From positions 620,001 to 684,000 of the forward strand of contig JASPKZ010004955.1 of assembly GCA_030220185.1 (NCBI GenBank): a DNA stretch of 64,000 bases, given 5' to 3'. Position 1 is the stretch's first letter; every line of letters begins with the position of its first letter. This DNA comes from Diploptera punctata. Its lineage: Eukaryota > Arthropoda > Insecta > Blattodea > Blaberidae. A model generated the notes under the pieces. The model was not told where the DNA came from. It saw only the letters and a list, made by a program, of their open reading frames with translations, and ran no database searches. This document shows positions 33,300 to 42,384 of the stretch, in pieces. The position numbers and the translations under genes were made by a program.

Positions 33300-33300
<1 letters not shown>
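32981..33300 (+). mobile_element. SINE-A, full-length reference copy
   Basis: Inserted in a (TA)n run, which now flanks it on both sides (32959-32980 and 33301-33312). Head: GTGGTCTCGAGGTAGCGTGC with A-box and GGTTCGATCCCCGGTCGGGG with B-box. The body contains two hairpins: GGTGTGG/CCACACC (33180-33186 with 33204-33210) and CATAGCAT/ATGCTATG around a GAAA loop (33236-33255). Ends ATTACTATGGATGGA. Confidence 0.96.

Positions 33301-33345
<45 letters not shown>
33301..33345. repeat. (TA)n(TG)n microsatellite
   Basis: Dinucleotide run directly following the SINE-A copy. Confidence 0.95.
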
Positions 33346-33346
<1 letters not shown>

Positions 33347-33831
33347 AAACAATTTGTTGTTTTGTAAGTTGTGAATCTATAGACTCTTGAAAATATCTAG
33401 ATTTTTTTTAACGTATAGGCCCTAGAAGACAGCTCGACATAATATCGGTGCCAGTATCACTATACCTAATTGTGCAAAAGTGGTTCATAATTTTGCTGAA
33501 ACACCGCTGATAAGTCTTGTTCTGAAAAACAAAATTGTATACACAGATGGATGAATACCCCATAATATATGATATTGTATTAATGACTATAATATGAACA
33601 TAATACTCAATAAGGTATATCAGAGGGCTACATTAAACATACTCAACATTATCAGAGGCAATGTCTCAGAGGAGTTTTCATTTTGTTAATAATTGGCGAT
33701 TAGAGCTTAGAGACTGGACTGAATTATTGTCCAGAAAGATGAAAATTCGTGTAGTATTTAAAAAAAAAACTACGTACTGATTAAAATTAAATTACTATAT
33801 TTTAGTGAATGGAATTTTAAATAAATAGTAT

Positions 33832-33833
<2 letters not shown>

Positions 33834-33891
<58 letters not shown>

Positions 33892-33892
33892 C
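33834..33892. repeat. (TA)n(GA)n with G-run
   Basis: Compound dinucleotide run ending in nine G residues. Confidence 0.95.
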
Positions 33893-34137
33893 CTATAAAT
33901 TGAATTTATATTTTGGTAGAAGAGCCTTCTGTGTTTTGTAGCTTACATACAAAACTTTTGCGAGCCAGGTTCGACAATTTCGTATCAGGCCTAACAATTT
34001 CGTATCGATAATATTTCTATCATAGACGACCGTGATTAATTCAAACTGACATTGACTGTTGACTGTAATTTGTATTGGTTAATATTCAATGTCTAGCGTA
34101 TAAACAACATATTTGTGCCACTTTGATTTCAGGACTA

Positions 34138-34151
34138 TTATATTATTATTA

Positions 34152-34189
<38 letters not shown>
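34138..34189. repeat. (ATT)n microsatellite
   Basis: Interrupted once by ATTTATT near 34155. Confidence 0.92.
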
Positions 34190-34599
34190 AGTTTTATTTC
34201 GAGACCCTTCAACGTCTTTTGTTATATTCAAATAGGCTGTTTGTATTTTGTCTCTAGTGCGAAGCAATTGACCTTAAATTGAACGAATATTCAAACAGTG
34301 AATAACGATAAATTGTATCGTGATAATGACTTATTCCTTAATGACTGAGGAGAACTTTGAAAATAGAAAGTCGTTTTCTCGGCAATGGAATTCTTAACTA
34401 CGGACCCCTCTACCGTCGCGTCTGTAGGTAGTCCTGAGATATATTTTTCAGAATTGTTTCAAATGTTAAAGAAGTCAATAAAAGACTCAAATCACCAAAT
34501 TAAAACTTAAAAGAGCCTTTTTTTAAATTCGTTTCAATAGCGAAGGCTAACTATTGACTATAGAAAAACAAATTAAAATAGATACACAAAATAATTAAA

Positions 34600-34975
34600 A
34601 TTTTTGACTACGTCGCATGACGAGATTAGTAACTTTAAATGGCTTTATGACATAATTAATGTTATTCTCTTCTGTTTTAATTAAAGAAAAGAGGGCGCTG
34701 ACTGGAATAGGACCTTTGTCATTATTCATAATTTTATCCGTATTTTTATAAATTTCTAAATTTTCAAGAGCGTCAAGGAATTTGTAATTAATTACCGATC
34801 TAACCAGTCTGACATTACTCTTAATCAGTAGCATGACCATAATTAGAAATATGTTGAGATTTGTCAATTCTATTCAACTGAAAATGGGCAATATACTCTT
34901 TAAATCTGGTTAAAATAGATCTTGTTTGCCCAACATATTTCTTAACTCCCGATCTCATAAATATCGGATTTAAAA
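34600..34975 (-). pseudogene. PLE-4: GIY-YIG nuclease remnant of another Penelope-like lineage
   Basis: Minus strand from about 34965: VKKYVGQTRSILTRFKEYIA carries the YVGQTR core with Arg and Glu, then NRIDKSQHISNYGHAT. After a stop near 34835 comes NVRLVRSVINYKFLDALENL and EIYKNTDKIMNND, the usual C-terminal text of a PLE nuclease found in insects. A frame change separates the two halves. No reverse transcriptase is adjacent. It differs from PLE-1 and PLE-2 in sequence and is a separate lineage. Confidence 0.75.
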
Positions 34976-35079
34976 AAATCAACTTTATCGTTAGGATTTC
35001 CGAGGATGCTATGTATTAATATGTTCAAGCGTGTGTGCATAATCACGAGTTTACCAACCAAAACAATGAACAGTAGTGT

Positions 35080-35222
35080 AACAGTATATTACATTGCGAG
35101 GTTGGGAAATGGTTTTTACAGAATCCAGGAAAATGTTTAAAAACCTCTCTATCGCTCGGTTTTTAATTTCCGAGATTCTGTAAAACATTTCACAAACGTG
35201 CGTTGTACATTATTTTTTGCGC
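35080..35222. repeat. Imperfect inverted repeat, about 55-bp arms
   Basis: GGGAAATGGTTTTTACAGAATCC on the left is matched inversely by AGATTCTGTAAAACATTTC on the right, around an AAAAATT-like centre. Confidence 0.6.
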
Positions 35223-35530
35223 GATGGTGTTTTCAAAATAATAAATAATAGTAAAATAATAATATCTTTGTTGGAAATATTTGCGTTCATTATAAACAAT
35301 TGACTAACGTTAATAGTGTGGGCTACGTTTATTAGCTGAAACAACAGGAAGCCGTGAGACCAATTAGTGATAAAATGGCGGCAAGTACGTATTTATTGTT
35401 TTATATTGTTTCGTATAATGTATGTTAACACTACCTTTTGGATATTTTTTGTATATATATTGTATGCAGTATACATAGAGGACAGTGGTTTTACTTCCCA
35501 CACGCGTGTTTGTTATATGTAATATTACAG

Positions 35531-35798
35531 TCCACCGCTGTGGTCTCGAGATAGCGTGCTGCCTTGTCACGCAGCGGGCCCGGGTTCGATCCCCGGTCGG
35601 GGCAGTTTTTCTAGGTGAGGTTTTTATCGGGGTTTTACCTCACCTGTAAGACAAATGTCAGGAAAACTTTAAGGCCCAAACGGTCCCCGAGAAATCATAT
35701 GGCCATCATCATCATCGTCATCATCCTTCACCGGCGTGAAAATGCTATGATTGCAGTGAAGCACCTGCCTTCGGGCAGAATTACTATGGATGGACATT
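35531..35798 (+). mobile_element. SINE-A with internal deletion, 8-bp target duplication
   Basis: Direct repeats TATTACAG at 35523-35530 and 35799-35806. The segment between CCTTCACCGG and GAAAATGCTATG (about 58 bp, including the first hairpin) is missing, otherwise close to the reference copy. Confidence 0.93.
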
Positions 35799-36086
35799 TA
35801 TTACAGAATAGTTATTTTGGTTAGCAACCCCGAAATGTAGGAAGTTGAACTTTCAATCATGGTCGCCACTGCTGTAAGTACGACAAACGCACTATCACGC
35901 AAAAATCACAATTTTACAAAAATTGACAACGCAAAAGACATTTTAATAAATTCGGGAACTGTTATTCAGTGGATGTAACATGAATAGAAATTTAAGGTAG
36001 AGAATTGAATTGAAATTTAATTTTAATTTGTACAATGACTCAATTTTACTGCTAACGAAAATGATCCGTAACTAACTGAAAATGAA

Positions 36087-36776
36087 CTCACTGGTCCTAA
36101 CAACCCCATATTTTCATGGTTGCGCAGACATACGCTTTACATGCATCTATATCCTGAGCTAATGTTTTCCAATCATCTCCTGTAAAATTTGCTTCCCACA
36201 ATTTTTTTTTCCATGGCGCGACAGGGCCTAGAAGGCCCTTATGCTACCAGCCGGCTGCTGGCCTCACATCCACATGTGTCACTCAGAGGTAGATGATCAT
36301 CTAGCCAGTGTAGGGGTGACATGTGGTCAGCATGACGAGTCCGCCAGCCATTATAGCTGGTTTTCTCAACCTGGAACCGCTACTTATTGTAGCTAACCAA
36401 ATGCCTCAAGATCCCACAAAGCAAGGGTAATGTTATTCTTCCACTACATTTTTGACCCACCTATTGGACACTTTCCCTCTGGTTTTCCTTAAGAGTTTCC
36501 ATGCCCGTATTCCATTCGCTATTCGTCCCACATAATCTGCCCATCGCAGTCTACGAGAATGAACTCTTCTTATTATATCTGGTTTCCCTTAAAGATCATA
36601 TAGCTGTTAGCCTTCTCCATTCAATATGTTCATCTTTCTTTGTTACAACAATTTTCCTAAGAACTTTATTCTCAAATACTCCTAATATTTTCTCCTTCCT
36701 TCAAGTAAGAGTCCGCGTTTTACATCCATACAATATAACTGGAAGAATAACAGTATATATATATATATATATATAT
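36087..36776 (-). mobile_element. LINE-B 3' region, interrupted
   Basis: Minus strand. The 3' end is near 36110; the RT C-terminal tail (equivalent to WAGHVARMGNE...KPEGKRPVGR in intact copies) lies across 36430-36700 and is badly diverged. Another repeat is inserted at 36207-36427. Confidence 0.75.
36207..36427 (-). repeat. Unclassified interspersed repeat R, copy 1
   Basis: CATGGCGCGACAGGGCCTAG opens a 220-bp block that interrupts LINE-B. Landmarks: GCCGGCTGCTGGCC, GATGATCATCTAGCCAGTGT and GCCATTATAGCTGGTTTTCT. I recall similar text from other arthropods but cannot name the family. A decayed copy is at 50715-50862. Confidence 0.75.
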
Positions 36777-36779
36777 ATG
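36749..36779. repeat. (TA)n microsatellite
   Basis: Flanks the left side of the hairpin element. Confidence 0.95.
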
Positions 36780-36989
36780 ATTAAGAAAGTTTTCTTGGGT
36801 TTTCCGCGTCATTGATTGAAGGTCGGCCTCTGGCCACTGATTTCGACGTTCGGCATGATCTCACATTCCATTATCAAGGAATGAATTTCATAATCGTATG
36901 TGGGGTCCTGCCGAAACGTCAGAATCAGTGGCCAGAAGCCGGCCTTGAATCCATGACGCAGACAACCCAAGAAAACTTTTTAAATCATA
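36777..36989. mobile_element. Fold-back element, about 100-bp arms, between two (TA)n runs
   Basis: Left arm ATGATTAAGAAAGTTTTCTT and GGCCACTGATT are matched by the inverse right arm (AAGTTTTCTTGGGTTGTCTG read on the minus strand). The loop is about 15-20 bp around 36875-36890. The (TA)n tracts on both sides fit insertion into a TA-rich target. No coding content, so it is most like a hairpin MITE. Confidence 0.75.
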
Positions 36990-37008
36990 CAATATCGCGC
37001 ACACACAC

Positions 37009-37034
37009 AGATATATATATATATATATATATAT
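37009..37034. repeat. (TA)n microsatellite
   Basis: Flanks the right side of the hairpin element, after CACACACAC. Confidence 0.95.
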
Positions 37035-37078
37035 TTAGATGTTATAACTATTTTTTTTACATTTGGCAATAAAGGCAA

Positions 37079-37159
37079 ATATGATATGAAAAGAAAAATG
37101 AATGCTTGAGTCGGGATTTGAACCCGACTCAAGCATTCATATTTCTTTTCATATCATAT
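37079..37159. repeat. Near-perfect 81-bp palindrome containing a tRNA T-arm
   Basis: The arms 37079-37115 and 37123-37159 are 37 bp each with a single mismatch; the loop is ATTTGAA. The centre reads GTCGGGTTCAAATCCCGAC on the minus strand, a tRNA T-arm/B-box. It looks like a mirrored SINE or tRNA fragment. Confidence 0.95.
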
Positions 37160-37172
37160 AGGCCTATATATA

Positions 37173-37173
37173 G

Positions 37174-37235
<62 letters not shown>

Positions 37236-37236
37236 A
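37173..37236. repeat. (GA)n microsatellite
   Basis: CACACACAGAG run continuing as pure GA. Confidence 0.95.
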
Positions 37237-37239
37237 GTT

Positions 37240-37920
37240 AGGAATATAGTAATATTAACCTGTTATAATAATATTTTGTGGGGTTAGTCTCTTTTAGTTG
37301 TTTATGATTCTATGAAGATTAAGTTATTACCAATTTCAACATAAAAAAGTGGAGGTATTCTATTATCTCAGTATTATGGAAACTACAATGTTTTGCTTTA
37401 ATCCTTATGCAATAGATTTTATCATCATCATTAGCTTCCTTTCATATCGTATTCTGAAAGGACTGTTATGGTCTGCAAAAATGTTTCCTACCATCTCTTC
37501 CTAAGCCGTCCTAAAGATCTTTAACCATTTGGTTGGTACTTTAAAATTGCCATGAGAATTCTGGATCTGTTGAATCTGATATTCTGTTGGATACTAACCA
37601 TTTCATAAATTTGTTCTTATTACTACAGGAGCTATTGTTTCTAAAGTTTTTAAAACATTATATCAATTCTTATCAAAATACTATAAATTCGATGCCAACC
37701 ATACCTTCCTAACTTAAATAAAATTCCCGCCAGAATTATTGAACCTCTGATGGATGTAATAATTTCTCCTGTGGTACAGCCTGTTGTTCTAGGATTTAAC
37801 CTTATTTCTACTTTCTACTTTCATCACTTTTTCGCTGGGCCCAGAGAACTGGTCTTCCCAATATCTTGTATGTAGGGCTAGGATTTTTATGACCTTAAAA
37901 TAACCGAAGTATGCAACCGA
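37240..37920. other. Intergenic, nothing recognised
   Basis: No element or gene recognised. Confidence 0.5.
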
Positions 37921-37922
37921 AG

Positions 37923-38214
37923 TACGCCGTAGCGTAGTGGTTAAGGTACTGCGCTACAAGCCGGAAGGTCGAGAGTTCAAGTCCCGGTGGGGCCATGATT
38001 TTTAAACTGACCCAAACCTTCCGGCGGCACTATGGCCCTGGGGTCGACTCAGTCTCTAACGGAAATGAGTATCAGACGCTTGTTCTGGGGGTAAAGGCGG
38101 CCGTCACGCAGGGCTGACAATCCGGCTGACATAAAGTGCCGATTGTCTAGAAAAAGTGGGAGCCTTAACCTCCTAGTACCCCAAAGGCCTCCTGAGGCCT
38201 GTAGCGGGACTACT
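37923..38214 (+). mobile_element. SINE-B, full-length copy
   Basis: ACGCCGTAGCGTAGTGGTTA head, GTTCAAGTCCCGGTGGGGC B-box, body to TGTAGCGGGACTACTTTAAA. Very similar to 30592-30893. No clean target duplication was found. Confidence 0.93.
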
Positions 38215-38462
38215 TTAAAGAACTTATTAAATTTCCTCCTCTATTATGTATAGAAATGACGGATTATGAGTAAATATGTCTTAACAATTCATTTTGTATA
38301 ACTGGCATTAAGGGACATATCAGTATTACCAAAAATATATGCTACATCATATATAAAATAAATAGCCCTACTTATAAGGTATACGAGTGCGAGTATATTT
38401 TTAACATAAGTGCTTCATTTTTTATTATTGTTAAATATTAATACATTTTATAATTTTGTCGA

Positions 38463-38640
38463 GTCCACCGCTGTGGTCTCGGGGTAGCGTGCTGCCTTGT
38501 CACGCAGCGGGTCCGGGTTCGATTCCCGGTCGGGACAGATTTCTGGGTGAGGTTTTTATAGGGGTTTTTCGTCACCTGTAAGACAAATGTCAGGAAAACT
38601 TTAAGGCCCAAACGGTCCCCGAAATCATATGGCCATCGCA
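38463..38640 (+). mobile_element. SINE-A 5' half
   Basis: Head GTGGTCTCGGGGTAGCGTGC and body through AAATCATATGGCCATC. It ends where the (CAT)n segment begins, and the usual SINE-A 3' half is replaced by other sequence. Confidence 0.9.
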
Positions 38641-38860
38641 ATCATCATCATTCATATTCATCCTAGGTTAAGCTTAGGATTAGGGACTCTCCTGGCGCAC
38701 CATTATCATCATCATCATCATCACCCATCATATCATCGGGGCAACGTAACCCCGCCTTCCAGGCGCCCCAACTTCAGAAGTGGGTTACAAGTACGCCATG
38801 CCAGGAGAGAAACCAGGAATGTCGAAAGACAACCTGGGACATTTGAAAAAAAAAATAATT
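38641..38860 (+). repeat. Unknown 3' partner of the chimeric SINE
   Basis: GGTTAAGCTTAGGATTAGGG, CTCTCCTGGCGCACC, a (CAT)n run, GGGGCAACGTAACCCCGCC (hairpin) and CATGCCAGGAGAGAAACC (the inverse of CTCTCCTGGC, giving a larger stem), then an A-run at 38848-38857. The A-tail suggests a retroposed unit. Confidence 0.55.
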
Positions 38861-38929
38861 TTGTGGAAGTTATCTAATTAAAAAATGGTAAATCGAAGCC
38901 GAGAAAATTAAATTGGTTTACTCTTCTGA

Positions 38930-39430
38930 TAAGCTCAATTCTGGAAAAAACGTTTAACTGAAAATATGTAAAACTATTATTCTACCAGTTATATTATACG
39001 GATGCGAAACATGGACTTTTACTTTAAGGGAGGAAAGGAACTTATTTGAGAATAAAGTTCTTAGGAAAATGTTTTGACCAAAGAGAGATGAACAGTCAGG
39101 TGAATGGAGAAAACTACATAACAGTGAACTACATGGTATTTATAGGAAGCTAGATATAATAAGAACAGTTAAGTCTCGTAGACTGCGATGAGCAGGACAT
39201 GTGGCACGAATGGGGAATGAAAGACGTGCATGGAAGCTTTCGGTAGGAAAACCAGAGGGAAAACGCCCAGTTGGTAGAAATATTAAGGTGGGAGAGTAAC
39301 ATTAACTATGATTTGAGGGAATTATATTATACAGGGAATGATTGGAAAACATTAGCTCAGGATAGGGATGTATGGAGAGCTTATGTCTGCGCGGTCATGA
39401 ACCTACGGGCTCGATAGTGCCAGTGAGTTA
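38930..39430 (+). pseudogene. LINE-B reverse transcriptase C-terminal region and 3' end
   Basis: LINE-B ORF2 is an endonuclease/reverse transcriptase. The thumb-to-C-terminal part is visible: TIILPVILYGCETWTFTLRE (about 38970-39030), RNLFENKVLRKMF, SGEWRKLHNSELHGIYRK, then AGHVARMGNERRAWK and VGKPEGKRPVGR, and a tail block equivalent to DVWRAYVRAAMNLRVR. A TGA for Trp near 39190 and a frameshift near 39275 break it. 5' truncated. Confidence 0.88.
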
Positions 39431-39461
39431 GTCACTCTTCTGATTTTGTTACTTACATAGT

Positions 39462-39545
39462 GGCACTATCGAACCCGTAGGTTCATGGCTGCGCGAACAT
39501 AAGCTCTCCATACATCCCTATCCTGAGATAAAGCTTTTCTGATTT
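39462..39545 (-). mobile_element. LINE-B 3' end, inverted next to the previous copy
   Basis: GGCACTATCGAACCCGTAGG through CTCTCCATACATCCCTATCC is the inverse of 39350-39425. The two LINE-B ends face each other tail to tail with only about 35 bp between them. Confidence 0.88.
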
Positions 39546-39549
39546 TGTT

Positions 39550-40180
39550 ATCTTTGCAAATATTACTAACGTACACAACAAAAGCTGTTATTTTGAATGT
39601 TTCAGCTGATACTTTCATAGGATATTTTTCTCTATTAATTTAAAATTGTAGTTATTTATTAACAGGTTTGCAATCTAATAACATATCTTTCTGTGCCCAA
39701 AGCTTTTTAAATTTTAATTCACTAAAATATATTTATATAAGGATATTAATTCTCAGTGCCTTAAATATTCTTACTTGTGTTTATATTCACCGTTAAGGTC
39801 CAAAGGTCTGCAAAGGACCTATGATACACTCAGATACATTAAACGTTATTGAATCGGGCATCAATGCATACTTTAAAATACATAATTAAAAAAGGGGTGA
39901 TTGTACGTGTTTACTCATCATGAAGGCCTGGATTGTAGGTTTTATGTTTATTTTTCCTGAAGGAATAAATAAAAATCACTGATATACATATAAGGATTCT
40001 TTTTAAATTAGTTTAACTGTGGCTAAAAATGTCATTTTACACATTGGTATTTATTTTGTTTATGAACTTAAAATTGCTTTTATTTGTATCCTGCCTAAAA
40101 AATTTAATCCATTGGTTTCTGTTAATAGTTTTTAATTTAAATTAGGCCGTTTTAAATTTTAATTTAAACAATTCGTCCCG
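39550..40180. other. Intergenic, nothing recognised
   Basis: AT-rich sequence without features. Confidence 0.5.
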
Positions 40181-40965
40181 GTTTAGCGGTGCCAGAACTT
40201 TTATCAGAGCATCGAAACAAAAATGTAAAAGTCCGTACGCTTAAGCTAAGCGAATTCTTCAGCAGGTGGAATTTATGGTCCGATGTTGCTGGTTTACGGA
40301 ATATGTTTCTTTGTTTTGTTAATTAACTGTACGAGTATGTTATGTTTCATTGCGACATGGGTCTGTTTCAATAGGCATAAATTTTATTGCAAATTATATT
40401 GAATTTTATTGCAAAAAATGAGCAAACATTTTTCACTTGAAATAAAGTCCTACTCCTAATGATCGGATTTTGCTGGTTAACGAACTCAACCTTATTGTAT
40501 TAATTGAAATCGTTAGAGAAGCTCAATTTATATGCTAATTTATTTAAACGTGTCGGACTCCAGTGAAAATAAACCGTGCATATTGTACAATTTGACACAA
40601 ATGTAAATAATTTATATTTTTGTATTACTTTAGAAATGTTAAATTAAACCAATATATCTTATAGGATACAATGTCAATTTAAGGGTTGATTTAATTCTAT
40701 GGTGTGCATTGCGACGAAACGAACATTCAGGATGCCAAAGCGATTTTTTAAATTTCGGTTTTCTGGTACACCTCCAATCCTAATGATTAAGCTGATTTTT
40801 TTAGAATACCTTTCTCGTTTTATTTTAATTTCAATATATTGAGTTTCGTTGCGAAAACAACGAGACCGTTAGTGATTTTTAAATTTTAATTGCAGATAAA
40901 TTCTTACTTCCAATGGTCCAATTATGCTGGTTAATGAACTCGACCCTACATTCCTCAATTAATGA
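40180..40965. repeat. Degenerate old repeat region
   Basis: Phrases recur with variation: GCTGGTTAACGAACTCAACC (40474) and GCTGGTTAATGAACTCGACC (40927), about 453 bp apart; ATTGCGACATGGG, ATTGCGACGAAACG and TTGCGAAAACAACG. 40548-40695 matches 12633-12830. No coding. Confidence 0.5.
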
Positions 40966-41006
40966 TTTTGATAAAACAAAAATTGCGGCCGCTAGAGCGT
41001 TGAAAT

Positions 41007-41008
<2 letters not shown>

Positions 41009-41056
<48 letters not shown>
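41009..41056. repeat. (CA)n(TA)n microsatellite
   Basis: Adjoins the 3' end of the LINE-B fragment to its right. Confidence 0.95.
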
Positions 41057-41061
<5 letters not shown>

Positions 41062-41363
41062 GCATTATCGAACCCGTAGGTTCATAGCCGCTCGGACATA
41101 AGTTCTCCATACTTCCCTCTCCTGAGCTGTTTTGCAATAATATATTTATAATCTACTTTCCTCAAATCATGGATAATGTTTTCATTCAATTTTCATTCTT
41201 GGCCTATCTATTGGGCGGTTTCCCTCTGGTTTTCTACTAGGAATTTCCATGTCTCTCTTTCATTGCTAATTCGCGCCACATGTCCTGCGGATCGCAGACT
41301 ACGAGACTTAACTGTTCTTATTATATCGGTTTGCCATAAAGCTCATGTAGCTTACTGTTAAAT
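41057..41363 (-). mobile_element. LINE-B 3' fragment, left part of a split copy
   Basis: Minus strand, 3' end at the left (ATTATCGAACCCGTAGGTTC). It continues after the 4.5-kb insertion at 45911. The junction carries GTTAAAT (41357-41363). Confidence 0.88.
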
Positions 41364-41408
41364 GGTTTAGTCGAGACTATCGAGGAGAGCGGACGTGTTT
41401 TTGTTAGA

Positions 41409-42381
41409 GTGGTTGAAGTGTGCAGGGGACAAAGCATTATGGAAGAAGTGAGAAAGCTGATTGAAAAATTGTCAACTGAAGTGAAAGAGGGGTTTGAAAA
41501 GTGCAACGTGGGTGAAAAAATTCGTGATATTGAGACGAACATGCATCGGATGGAGGACAGTTTGAAATGGCTGGAATGTAAATTAGGCTATCTCGAAAAT
41601 CAGAGTCGCCGTAATAATATTGTGATATATGGAGTGCATGAAGAAGACATGGAGAGCTGGGAGGAAACTGAACTTATAGTTAAAAGAGTAGTGGCGCAAA
41701 TCGGGATTGATTTGGTGGTCAGTGATATTGAAAGAGCGCACAGAGTAGGTCGTTGGAATAGTGGAAAGAGACCGATTGTATGCAAATTAATTATCACACT
41801 ACAAAATAAAGTGTTGGATCCTTACAGACAGTAAATATCTTAAAGGGACCGGTATCAATATTGCCGAAGACTTTAGTGAGAAGGTGCGTCGCGAAAGGGA
41901 CTTCCTTAAGCGACACATGCTCGAGGCGAGGAGGCAGGGCTGCCATGCAATCCTGCAATTTAATAAATTAATTATAAATGGACGAATGTGGAGCAGGGAG
42001 CAACTAGAAAATATGGACAGCCCTGAAAATGAATTTGAAGAGGTCAGTGACAGCGGGTCTCCAAAACCTACAGGGGATTCTACAACAGCAGGTGGTGTCC
42101 CTACAGCAGAGGAGGGAGAAAATTCTATACAAGAGAAAGAGAGAGGAAGTACTACGATACTAACTCCGAGGGGTCCAGCAGACATTCAGCACAAAACAGC
42201 CAAGCGCAAAAAGAATATCCCACCCCTAAGAGGTGAACGACCGGCGGACACAAGAACGCAAACAAGAAAATCACTAAGACTGATGAATTTACCAGCCGAA
42301 AAGGAACTATTGAGAGACGGGGGAAGTTCGAAAAAAATACAGGTAAGACAAATGGCAAGGAAACAAAATAGGATTTGTTGA
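41409..42381 (+). pseudogene. LINE ORF1, L1-ORF1-like RNA-binding protein, one frameshift
   Basis: Role by homology: trimeric RNA chaperone that coats the element transcript. First segment 41409-41834: an N-terminal heptad-rich helix (about residues 10-60, EEVRKLIEKLSTEVKEGFEK), then the RRM-like core with RRNNIVIYGVHEED and IERAHRVGRWNSGKRPIVCK, the hallmark of Transposase_22-type proteins. Just after 41834 the frame changes. The C-terminal domain continues in the other frame (GTGINIAEDFSEKVRRERDF, then HAILQFNKLIINGRMW) and ends with a basic, Ser/Pro-rich tail at 42381. One indel therefore separates two otherwise intact halves. Start ATG uncertain: 41409 or the internal ATG at 41439. Confidence 0.88.
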
Positions 42382-42384
42382 CAG

